The notes under the pieces are model-generated. The model saw nothing but the letters and a program-made list of their open reading frames with translations, ran no database searches and was not told where the DNA came from. A program made the translations under genes and the position numbers. Below are positions 1-8,086 of a stretch of 10,660 bases of DNA, piece by piece; position 1 is the stretch's first letter; every line of letters begins with the position of its first letter. The DNA lies in contig JAFAVO010000166.1 of NCBI GenBank assembly GCA_019242385.1, positions 1 to 10,660 of the forward strand, written 5' to 3'. The DNA comes from Gammaproteobacteria bacterium (GTDB lineage: Bacteria; Pseudomonadota; Gammaproteobacteria; Steroidobacterales; Steroidobacteraceae).

Positions 1-732
1 AGTACCCATGGGGTGGCCCGCTACGCGCCGGTCGCCTGCGCAGGTCCGCTGCTCGTCGGCGAGCTCGAGGCGCTCGAGCGCGCACTCGAGCAACCGGCGC
101 GGCCGCTGGTCGCGATCGTCGGGGGCTCCAAGGTGTCCACCAAGCTCACCGTGCTCGAATCGCTGCTCGACAAGGTCGACCAGCTCATCGTCGGTGGCGG
201 TATCGCCAACACCTTCCTGGCTGCGAGCGGTGTCGATGTGGGCCGCTCGCTGTGTGAGAGCGAGATGCTCGATGTCGCGCGGCGCCTGATGGACAAGGCG
301 CGCGCCCGCGATGTGCAGATTCCGTTGCCGACCGATGTGGTCATCGGGCGCGAGTTCGCGGCGACCGCGCACGCCGACGTGCGCCCGGTCGCGGAGGTGC
401 GCCGCGATGAGATGATCCTCGATATAGGTCCGGACACCGCCGATCGCTGCAGCGCTCTGCTGCAGGCGGCCGGAACCATCATCTGGAACGGACCGGTGGG
501 CGTGTTCGAGTTCGACCAGTTCGGCGAAGGCACCCGCGCCATTGCCGCTGCCATAGCGCGCAGCAAGGCGTTCTCGCTCGCTGGCGGTGGCGACACCCTT
601 GCGGCCATCGAGAAGTACGGCGTCGAGGACGGAATCTCCTACATCTCCACCGGCGGTGGGGCGTTCCTCGAGTTCGTAGAAGGCAAGACCCTGCCTGCAG
701 TGGCGGTGCTGGAGCAGCGCGCCCGTGAGTGA
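1..732 (+). CDS. pgk: Phosphoglycerate kinase, C-terminal part (5' end outside window)
   Basis: The reading frame is open from base 1, so this is the last 243 residues of a protein usually about 390-400 long; roughly 150 N-terminal residues lie upstream. PGK transfers the acyl phosphate of 1,3-bisphosphoglycerate to ADP in cytosolic glycolysis, and runs in reverse in gluconeogenesis. Family landmarks are visible: the STHG stretch at the window edge, the nucleotide-domain GGSKVSTK at fragment residues 41-48 with its conserved Lys44, the WNGPVGVFE segment (about bases 484-510), the phosphate-binding GGGDT loop (about 586-600) and the C-terminal STGGGAFLE (about 646-672). All are intact, so there is no sign of decay. 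The stop codon lies inside the start of pyk (8-base overlap), which suggests translational coupling. The identification is very secure. Confidence 0.97.
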   Translation, partial: STHGVARYAPVACAGPLLVGELEALERALEQPARPLVAIVGGSKVSTKLTVLESLLDKVDQLIVGGGIANTFLAASGVDVGRSLCESEMLDVARRLMDKARARDVQIPLPTDVVIGREFAATAHADVRPVAEVRRDEMILDIGPDTADRCSALLQAAGTIIWNGPVGVFEFDQFGEGTRAIAAAIARSKAFSLAGGGDTLAAIEKYGVEDGISYISTGGGAFLEFVEGKTLPAVAVLEQRARE

Positions 733-2200
733 GGATACCGAGGAGGCGCGGCGCAGGCGCGCCAAGATCGTCGCCACGCTCGGTCCTGCGACCGACGACC
801 CGGAAGTGCTCACCCAGATGATCAGCGCCGGGCTCGATGTCGTGCGTCTCAACGCTTCGCACGGTACGGTCGAGGACCGCCGCCGGCGCCTCGCCCAGGT
901 GCGCGAGTCGGCGCAGCGCGCCGATCGCTGCGTCGGGGTGCTGCTCGACCTCGCCGGACCCAAGATCCGCATCGAGTGCTTCCGCGAGGGCTCCGTGCAG
1001 CTCAGTGAAGGCGCGCCCTTCGCGCTCGATACGGCGCTCGATGCCCGCAGCGGCAGCGCGCAGGCAGTGGGAGTGGCCTACAAGAACCTGCCGAAGGACG
1101 TGGCGGCCGGCGATACGCTGCTGCTGAATGACGGCCAGATCGTGCTCGATGTCGTGCAGGTCGCCGGCACCCGCATCGAGACCCGCGTGCGCGTCGGCGG
1201 AGTGCTCTCGGACCGCAAAGGGCTCAACCGTCAGGGCGGTGGCATCTCCGCGCCGGCACTTTCGGAGCGCGACCGCGAGGACATCGTCTTCGCGGCGGAG
1301 GAGGGCGTCGACTACGTCGCGGTGTCCTTCGCGCGCGAGGCCCGCGATATCGAGGAGGCACGCAGCCTGCTGCGGCGGGCGGGCAGCGATGCGCGCATCG
1401 TCGCCAAGATCGAGCGTCACGAAGCCGTCGATAACCTGCCCGGTATCATCGATGCGTCGGATGTCATCATGGTGGCGCGCGGGGATCTCGGCGTGGAAAT
1501 GGGTTACGCCGAGCTCACCGGGCTGCAGAAGACCATCATTCACCAGACCCGCACCCGCAACAAGGTGGTGATCACCGCCACGCAGATGATGGAGTCGATG
1601 ATCCACAGCCCGGTGCCGACACGCGCCGAGGTCAGCGATGTCGCCAATGCGGTCATGGACGGCACCGATGCCGTCATGTTGTCGGCTGAGACCGCGACCG
1701 GGCGCTACCCGGTGAAGGCGGTGCAGGCGATGGCGCAGGTGATCGAAGGCGCCGAGAAATACGAGCTGACGCACAGCCGCGCGCGTCACCGCACCACCGA
1801 GGGTCAGTTCAAGGGCACCGAAGAGGCAATCGCCATGGCCGTGATGTATACGGCCAACCACATGAAGGTGCGTGCCATCGTGGCTCTGACTGAGTCGGGT
1901 GCGACTCCGCTCTGGATGTCCCGCATCCGCGCCGACATTCCGGTCTATGCCCTTACACGCAACGAGGCGACGCGCCGGCGCGTGACGCTCTATCGCGGCG
2001 TCTACCCGGTCATCTTCGATGTGACCGCCGGCGGTGGGTCCACCGAAGGACTCTACAGCGCATTGTTCACGCGGCTGCTGGAGCTGCAACTGGTGAGGGA
2101 GCGGGACCTGGTGATCCTCACCAAGGGCGAGCACTCTGGCGTTCAGGGCGGCACCAACTCCATGCAGATCCTGACGGTCGCCCTGGCTCCGCCGCGCTAG
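725..2200 (+). CDS. pyk: Pyruvate kinase, PykA-like
   Basis: This 491-residue enzyme converts phosphoenolpyruvate and ADP to pyruvate and ATP in the cytosol. The N-terminal domain begins KIVATLGPA and carries the substrate and nucleotide residues R41, N43 and S45 in RLNASHG. Catalytic K228 is in AKIER. Metal ligands E230 and D254 (in ARGDLGVE) have the same 24-residue spacing as in E. coli PykF. ATQMMESM and the LSAETATG segment complete the active site, and the C-terminal regulatory domain is full length. The overall sequence resembles E. coli PykA more than PykF. K80 in AGPKIR occupies the position where K+-dependent enzymes carry Glu. The start is GTG at 725, preceded by GGAG at 711-714; the next in-frame ATG (818) falls after the conserved start of the domain and is too late. 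The gene overlaps pgk by 8 bases and is followed after 21 bases by the acylase gene. Confidence 0.97.
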   Translation: MSEDTEEARRRRAKIVATLGPATDDPEVLTQMISAGLDVVRLNASHGTVEDRRRRLAQVRESAQRADRCVGVLLDLAGPKIRIECFREGSVQLSEGAPFALDTALDARSGSAQAVGVAYKNLPKDVAAGDTLLLNDGQIVLDVVQVAGTRIETRVRVGGVLSDRKGLNRQGGGISAPALSERDREDIVFAAEEGVDYVAVSFAREARDIEEARSLLRRAGSDARIVAKIERHEAVDNLPGIIDASDVIMVARGDLGVEMGYAELTGLQKTIIHQTRTRNKVVITATQMMESMIHSPVPTRAEVSDVANAVMDGTDAVMLSAETATGRYPVKAVQAMAQVIEGAEKYELTHSRARHRTTEGQFKGTEEAIAMAVMYTANHMKVRAIVALTESGATPLWMSRIRADIPVYALTRNEATRRRVTLYRGVYPVIFDVTAGGGSTEGLYSALFTRLLELQLVRERDLVILTKGEHSGVQGGTNSMQILTVALAPPR

Positions 2201-2221
2201 GCCAGACTTTCCCGGGGGCGG

Positions 2222-4609
2222 ATGCGCACGCTGAAAATCGCAGCTCTTGCCGCTGCGGCGCTCGTGCTGGCAGCGATTGCCACCATTTACGGTCTGCTGC
2301 GCGGCTCGGTGCCGCAACTCGATGGCCAACTGCACGCACCCGGGCTCGGCGCGGCGGTGCGCATCACGCGCGATGCACTCGGGGTGCCGACGCTCGAGGC
2401 GGCCGACCGCCTCGACCTTGCCTATGCCACCGGCTTTGCGCATGCCCAGGACCGCTTTTTCCAGATGGATCTCTCCCGGCGCCTCGCCGCGGGAGAGCTG
2501 GCGGAGCTGTTTGGCCCGGTAGCGCTCGATCAGGACCGGCAGACCCGTCTGTTTCGCTTCCGCGCCGTGGCACGCCGGGTCCTCGAAGATGCCAACCCGC
2601 GGCAGCGTGCGCTGCTCGAGAGTTACACCCGTGGTGTCAACGCGGGACTCGCGCGGCTCCGGGTGCGCCCGTGGGAGTATCTGTTGCTGGGCGCGCCCCC
2701 GGTTCCGTGGCGCGCCGAAGACAGCGTACTCGTCGTCCACGCCATGTGGTGGGACCTGCAGGTCAACGGCCTGCGCCGCGAGAGGCTGCGACAGGAAATC
2801 AACGCGCGGCTCGGCGGACCGCAATGTGTGGACGGTTGGAAGTGCGCGCTTGGTTTCCTTTACCCGGCCGGAACGAGCTGGGATGCGCCGGCCGCGGCCG
2901 CGGCCACGACAGTAGCCGAAGCCCCGCAACCGGTGCCGGACGCGAGCGCACTCAATGTGCGCGGCGCGGCGCCTGCGCCCGCGCCTGCACAGGCCATGCG
3001 GACACCGAGCGCCGGCAGCAACAGCTGGGCTGTGTCCGGCGCGCTTACCTCGACCGGCGCCGCACTCATCGCCAACGACATGCACCTCGGCCAGCGTGTG
3101 CCGCCTGTCTGGTACCGCGCGCGGCTGCGCGTGCCTGCGAAGGGCAGCGAGCCGCAGCTCGACCTGAACGGGGTGACGCTGCCCGGCGCACCGTTGCTGG
3201 TTGCCGGCTCCAACGGTCACATCGCCTGGGGCTTCACCAACAGCTACGGCAACTGGTTCGATGTCGCGCAGGCCCCGTGCGCGCCGCCGGCAGGCGCCGC
3301 GCCCACGGCAGATGCGCCGCTCACCGTGACGCACGAGGAGATCCGCGTCCGCGGCGCGGCGAGTGTCGGACTCGACATCCGGAGCGGGCCGCTCGGAGTC
3401 CTGTGGCGCAGCGATGCGGATGACGGTCGTTGCTGGTTCGTCGCCTGGCTGGCGCAACGTCCCGAGGCCACCAACCTCAACCTCGTGGAGCTCGAGCACC
3501 TCGGCTCGGTCGCAGAGGCTGTGTCACTCGCCCCGGCCATCGGTATTCCGCATCAGAATGTCGTGTTGGGCGACCGCGAAGGGCACATCGCCTGGACCAT
3601 CTTCGGGCGCATCCCGGTGGAGACGGCCAGCGGACGCGCTCGCGTGAGCACTTCGTGGACCACGCCGGCCCAGCATCCGCGGATCGTCGACCCGCCGCTC
3701 GGCCGCCTCTGGACGGCCAACGCCCGCGTGGCGAGCGATCCGCGCGAGCTGCAGCTCATTGGTGGAGCTCTGACGAGCCTTGGCGCCGAGTACGACCTGG
3801 GCGCGCGCGCCAGCCAGATCCGCGACGATCTCATGGGCCTCGGCGGCGCGATAACAGCTGCCGACATGCTGCGCATCCAGCTCGATGATCGAGCGCTCTT
3901 CCTTCAGCGATGGCAGGACCTGCTGCTGCGGCTGCTCGATGCCTCAGCCCTGCAGGACCGGCCGCAGCGTGCCGAGTTCCGCGCGTTGATCGAGCACTGG
4001 GACGCGCACGCGAGTGTCGATTCGGTGGGCTACCGGCTGGTACGCGCTTATCACGACCACACGCAACAGGCCGTGTGGGACATGGTGGTCGGCGCGCTGC
4101 GAATCCCGGACGGCGAGGGCAGCTGGCCTCCGGCGCAGTTCGAAGGCCCATTGTGGGAAGTCGTATCGAGGCAGCCACTGCACCTGCTGGCGCAGGACTA
4201 TCCGGACTGGCAGCAGTTCCTGCTGGCACAGGTGGATGCAACGATCGCGGCGCTCGCGCCGCTCTGCCCGCAGCTCGCGCGCTGCACCTGGGGCGCAGGC
4301 AACACCGCGCGCATCCGTCATCCGCTTTCTCGCGCGCTGCCGTGGCTCGCGTCGTTCCTCGACATGCCGACGCTGGAGTTGCCGGGGGATCACGACATGC
4401 CCCGGGTCCAGGACGGTGCCTTCGGTCAATCCGAGCGTTTTGCCGTCTCACCCGGTCACGAGAGCGAAGGATACCTGCACATTCCGGGCGGGCAGAGCGG
4501 GCACCCGCTCTCGCCCTATTACCGCGCGGGTTTCGATGCGTGGGCCCGTGGCCAACCGCTGCCGTTCCTGCCGGGTCCTGCTCAGCACACACTGACGCTG
4601 GCACCCTGA
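2222..4609 (+). CDS. Penicillin acylase family Ntn hydrolase (exported or membrane-anchored)
   Basis: This is a 795-residue member of the penicillin/cephalosporin/acyl-homoserine-lactone acylase family, which hydrolyses amide bonds after self-cleavage into two chains. An N-terminal hydrophobic stretch (about residues 6-26) after Arg and Lys acts as a signal peptide or anchor; I see no clear cleavage site. The alpha-chain region includes the family segment ATGFAHAQDRFFQMDLSRR. An Ala/Pro-rich linker (about 221-263) follows and probably holds the excised spacer. The beta chain should start at Ser266 of GSNSW, the autoproteolytic nucleophile. Counting from it, His is at beta23, AGSNGHIAWGFT covers beta63-74, and N500 (beta235) in LWTANARV matches the oxyanion Asn (241 in E. 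coli penicillin G acylase). All key residues are present. The His at beta23 is shared with PvdQ and cephalosporin acylases, whereas penicillin G acylase has Gln. The substrate cannot be read from sequence. The gene lies 21 bases after pyk, with only a weak G-rich stretch before its ATG. Confidence 0.93.
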   Translation: MRTLKIAALAAAALVLAAIATIYGLLRGSVPQLDGQLHAPGLGAAVRITRDALGVPTLEAADRLDLAYATGFAHAQDRFFQMDLSRRLAAGELAELFGPVALDQDRQTRLFRFRAVARRVLEDANPRQRALLESYTRGVNAGLARLRVRPWEYLLLGAPPVPWRAEDSVLVVHAMWWDLQVNGLRRERLRQEINARLGGPQCVDGWKCALGFLYPAGTSWDAPAAAAATTVAEAPQPVPDASALNVRGAAPAPAPAQAMRTPSAGSNSWAVSGALTSTGAALIANDMHLGQRVPPVWYRARLRVPAKGSEPQLDLNGVTLPGAPLLVAGSNGHIAWGFTNSYGNWFDVAQAPCAPPAGAAPTADAPLTVTHEEIRVRGAASVGLDIRSGPLGVLWRSDADDGRCWFVAWLAQRPEATNLNLVELEHLGSVAEAVSLAPAIGIPHQNVVLGDREGHIAWTIFGRIPVETASGRARVSTSWTTPAQHPRIVDPPLGRLWTANARVASDPRELQLIGGALTSLGAEYDLGARASQIRDDLMGLGGAITAADMLRIQLDDRALFLQRWQDLLLRLLDASALQDRPQRAEFRALIEHWDAHASVDSVGYRLVRAYHDHTQQAVWDMVVGALRIPDGEGSWPPAQFEGPLWEVVSRQPLHLLAQDYPDWQQFLLAQVDATIAALAPLCPQLARCTWGAGNTARIRHPLSRALPWLASFLDMPTLELPGDHDMPRVQDGAFGQSERFAVSPGHESEGYLHIPGGQSGHPLSPYYRAGFDAWARGQPLPFLPGPAQHTLTLAP

Positions 4610-4631
4610 CTCGGCGCGTGCGGTTAGACTG

Positions 4632-5492
<861 letters not shown>

Positions 5493-5505
5493 ACGGTGGC
5501 TCAGG

Positions 5506-6762
5506 GTGCTGGTGCGATTTTTCTTCGAGCTGCGCGCCGCCGGCGTGCCGGTCTCGATCACCGAGTTCCTGACGCTGCTGGCGGCGCTCGAGGCGCGGCT
5601 CGCCGCGGTCTCCGCCCAGGACTTCTATCACCTGGCCCGCGCCTGCCTGGTGAAGGACGAGCGACACTACGACCGCTTCGACCGCGTGTTCGCGCAGGTC
5701 TTCGCGGGCGCGGAGCGGGTGTTTGCCGACCTCTCGGCGCAGGTGCCGGCCGAGTGGCTGCAGTCGCTCGCAGAGCGGGTTTTCTCCGCTGAGGAGCGGC
5801 GGCAGGTCGAGTCCCTCGGCGGCTGGGACAAGCTCATGGAAACGCTGCGGGAGCGACTGCGCGAGCAGCGCGAGCGCCATGCCGGCGGTCATCACTGGAT
5901 CGGTACCGGCGGCACTTCGCCCTTCGGCGCCGGCGGCTACAACCCGCTCGGTGTGCGCATGGGAAAGGCAGGGCCCGGGCAGAGGAGCGCCGTCAAGCTC
6001 TGGGAGCGGCGTGAGTACCGCAACTTCGATGACACCGTCGAGCTCGGAACGCGCAATCTCAAGCTCGCGCTGCGCAGGCTGCGCCGCTTCGCGCGCGAAG
6101 GTGCACCCGAGGAGCTCGATCTCGAGCGCACCATCGATGCCACGGCACGTAACGGCGGTCTGCTCGATCTGCACCTCGTGCCGCAGCGGCACAACGCGGT
6201 GAAGGTGCTGCTGTTCCTCGATGTCGGCGGCTCGATGGACGGTCACGTGCGCATCTGCGAGGAGCTGTTCTCGGCGGCCCGCAGCGAATTCAAACACCTG
6301 GAATATTTCTACTTCCACAACTGTCTGTATGAGAGCGTGTGGAAGGACAACCAGCGGCGCTTCGAGGCGTTGATTGCCACCGAGCGTGTGCTGCGCACTT
6401 ATGGTCGTGACTACCGTGTGATCCTGGTTGGCGATGCCACCATGAGCCCGTACGAGATCGTGCAGCCCGGTGGCAGTATCGAGCACTGGAATGAGGAGGC
6501 CGGGGCTGTCTGGATGCAGCGCCTGGCTGCCGCTTTTCCGCGCCTGGTGTGGTTGAACCCCGAGGACCCCGCTCGCTGGGCCTACACCCCCTCGACACGC
6601 ATCCTGCGCGACCTCCTCCATGGCCGCATGTACCCCCTGAGCCTGGGGGGACTCGACCTCGCGATTGGTGAACTGCGCCGGCCCTTGAGCGGTACCGCGG
6701 CCGCCGGCGCCGCCGCGGGCGCGACTTCGGTCACACAGGGCCCGCCACCCCCGGTTCCATAA
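5506..6762 (+). CDS. VWA-domain protein, CoxE-like partner of the MoxR ATPase
   Basis: This 418-residue cytosolic protein has no signal peptide or membrane segment. An N-terminal helical part (from FFFELRAAGVPVSITEFL) is followed by a charged helical stretch (about 100-125, rich in Glu and Arg) and a Gly-rich loop (about 126-150). A C-terminal von Willebrand A domain then starts near residue 230. Its metal-ion site (MIDAS) reads D239-V-G-G-S243, with D310 in VGDATM as the likely third-motif Asp. The first Ser of the usual DxSxS is Gly, a substitution I recall in this CoxE-like group. The last 25 or so residues are an Ala/Gly/Pro-rich tail. GTG at 5506 is preferred because the resulting MLVRFFFELR fits the family N-terminus; GTG at 5512, with CAGGG just upstream, is an alternative two residues shorter. 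The role is inferred to be adaptor or client recruiter for the upstream ATPase, as in ViaA/RavA; the target is unknown. Confidence 0.9.
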   Translation: MLVRFFFELRAAGVPVSITEFLTLLAALEARLAAVSAQDFYHLARACLVKDERHYDRFDRVFAQVFAGAERVFADLSAQVPAEWLQSLAERVFSAEERRQVESLGGWDKLMETLRERLREQRERHAGGHHWIGTGGTSPFGAGGYNPLGVRMGKAGPGQRSAVKLWERREYRNFDDTVELGTRNLKLALRRLRRFAREGAPEELDLERTIDATARNGGLLDLHLVPQRHNAVKVLLFLDVGGSMDGHVRICEELFSAARSEFKHLEYFYFHNCLYESVWKDNQRRFEALIATERVLRTYGRDYRVILVGDATMSPYEIVQPGGSIEHWNEEAGAVWMQRLAAAFPRLVWLNPEDPARWAYTPSTRILRDLLHGRMYPLSLGGLDLAIGELRRPLSGTAAAGAAAGATSVTQGPPPPVP

Positions 6763-6783
6763 TAAGCGGCGTTGACACGCACT

Positions 6784-7986
6784 ATGGATGGGCTGGCCGA
6801 CACTTTATCCCGACCGGGCCTGCGTCCGACCGTCGGCCTGGTACTGACCGGCGGTGGCGCGCGCTCGGCCTACCAGGTCGGAGTGCTGCTCGCGCTCGCC
6901 GAGATGCTGCCGCGCGCGCGCAACCCCTTCCAGGTGATCGTCGGCACCTCCGCAGGCGCCGTCGCGGCCAGTGTGCTCGCCGCGGAGGCACACCACTGGC
7001 GGCGCGCGGTGGCCGGGCTCGAGCGCGTCTGGGCCAACTTTCACTCGAGCCAGGTGTTTCATGTGGATGCGAGTCACATGCTGCGTGCCGGCGCGCACTG
7101 GGTGCTGGCGCTCATCTCCGGCGGCATGGTGCTCTCTCCGCCGAAGTCCGTGCTCGATAACTCGCCGCTGCGTGAGCTGCTCGCGGTGCACGTCGACTGC
7201 TCGGGCATCCGCCGCAGCATCGAGCGCGGCCACCTGCGCGCCTTTGCCCTGTGCGCCACCAGCTACAGCAACGGGTACTCGGTGGCCTTCTTCGACGGCA
7301 TCGACTCGATCCGCGACTGGGCGCGCGTGCAGCGCATCGGCGTGCGAACTGCGCTCACCCTGGACCACCTGATGGCGAGCGCCGCCATCCCGCTGCTGTT
7401 CCCGCCGATCCGGATCGGCGATGAGTACTACGGCGATGGCGCCATGCGCCAGATCCACCCGCTCAGCCCGGCAATCCACCTCGGCGCCGATCGCCTGTTG
7501 ATCGTCGGCGTGCGCGCCCGGCGCGCCGCCGGGGTCCAGGTGAGCCGCCTGCCGGCCATCATGCCAACCCCGGGAGAGATCTTCGGGTACATGCTCGATA
7601 CGCTGTTCACTGATCAGATCTACGGCGATCTCGAGCAGCTCGAGCGCTTCAACGAGCTGGTGCACGCCGCACCACAGGTGGCGCGCGGCGGCCGGCCGAT
7701 CGAGACACTGATGCTCGCTCCCTCGGTGGATCCACGCGAGCTCGCGGCGCGCCATGCGGGCGAGATCCCGCGTGGCCTGCGCGCACTGCTGCGCGTCATC
7801 GCCGGCCGCGATGCCTCGGGCCATCAGCTCTCGAGCTACCTGACCTTCGAGGCCGGCTACACCCGCTCACTCATCGAGCTCGGGTACCGCGACGCCATGG
7901 AAGCGCGCAGCGCGCTCATGGCCTTCATGAGCGGGGAGAAGCTGCCGCAGGTCATGACCGCGGCGGGCGTGGCGCAGGCCACCTAA
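6784..7986 (+). CDS. Patatin-like phospholipase
   Basis: This 400-residue patatin-family serine hydrolase is predicted to cleave acyl chains from phospholipids or other lipids with a Ser-Asp dyad. From the ATG at 6784 the oxyanion-hole motif TGGGARSAYQ covers residues 22-31. Nucleophile S56 is in GTSAG (GxSxG) and the dyad Asp218 is in YGDGAMRQ (DGA motif). No signal peptide, membrane span or secretion domain is visible, so it is probably cytosolic or peripheral; the C-terminal third matches no domain I can name. Start choice is uncertain. A TTG at 6772 would add four residues, and neither start has a clear Shine-Dalgarno. CATAAT at 6758-6763 looks like a -10 element but lacks a recognisable -35. 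The gene lies 21 bases after the VWA gene and is the last gene before the convergent junction. Family assignment is secure; substrate is unknown. Confidence 0.92.
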   Translation: MDGLADTLSRPGLRPTVGLVLTGGGARSAYQVGVLLALAEMLPRARNPFQVIVGTSAGAVAASVLAAEAHHWRRAVAGLERVWANFHSSQVFHVDASHMLRAGAHWVLALISGGMVLSPPKSVLDNSPLRELLAVHVDCSGIRRSIERGHLRAFALCATSYSNGYSVAFFDGIDSIRDWARVQRIGVRTALTLDHLMASAAIPLLFPPIRIGDEYYGDGAMRQIHPLSPAIHLGADRLLIVGVRARRAAGVQVSRLPAIMPTPGEIFGYMLDTLFTDQIYGDLEQLERFNELVHAAPQVARGGRPIETLMLAPSVDPRELAARHAGEIPRGLRALLRVIAGRDASGHQLSSYLTFEAGYTRSLIELGYRDAMEARSALMAFMSGEKLPQVMTAAGVAQAT

Positions 7987-7993
7987 GAAACCA

Positions 7994-8061
7994 CCCCACA
8001 AAATCACGCCCGTCGCCCACCACGAACCTCACCGTCGGACAAGACGCGTGATTTTGCGGGG
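7994..8061. repeat. Long imperfect inverted repeat at the convergent junction
   Basis: The arms are 7994-8009 (CCCCACAAAATCACGC) and 8046-8061 (GCGTGATTTTGCGGGG), separated by a 36-base loop. Fifteen of 16 positions pair. The exception is A-C in plus-strand RNA but becomes a G-U wobble in minus-strand RNA, so the stem is continuous only in the rapZ-side transcript. It lies between the patatin stop and the rapZ stop. It could act as a bidirectional terminator or 3'-end stabiliser, or be a dispersed palindromic element. There is no U-run immediately after either arm, so classic intrinsic termination is not clearly met. Confidence 0.7.
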
Positions 8062-8076
8062 ACCCCGGTGGGTCCC
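8059..8076. terminator. Short perfect GC hairpin downstream of rapZ, possible terminator
   Basis: GGGACCC (8059-8065) and GGGTCCC (8070-8076) form a perfect 7-base-pair stem with a 4-base loop, ten bases past the rapZ stop on the minus strand. It overlaps the outer end of the longer inverted repeat by three bases, so the two structures are mutually exclusive at their edge. No U-tract follows on either strand. Termination is inferred from position between convergent genes and from stem strength, not from a complete intrinsic-terminator signature. Confidence 0.4.
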
Positions 8077-8086
8077 TTCGCTCAAC

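Noticed and set aside
2885..3010. Low-complexity Ala/Pro-rich coding stretch as a possible frameshift or insertion
   Set aside because: The frame continues without a break into the GSNSW nucleophile motif, and it lies where the spacer of this autoprocessed family is expected.
479..3499. Open frame of about 1000 codons on the minus strand, antisense to pgk, pyk and the acylase gene
   Set aside because: The three sense genes are unmistakable families with intact active sites. The antisense frame reads as Arg/His/Gly/Ala-rich sequence without any domain, the usual result of strong GC codon bias.
4625..4630. TAGACT as a -10 element for the MoxR gene
   Set aside because: No -35-like hexamer occurs at 16-18 bases upstream; the nearest candidate (CTGGCA, 4598-4603) is 21 bases away. 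It remains only a weak possibility.
6772..6800. TTGACA at 6772-6777 as a -35 promoter element
   Set aside because: The position where a -10 hexamer would fall (about 6795-6800) reads GC-rich with no resemblance to TATAAT, and it would lie inside the patatin gene.
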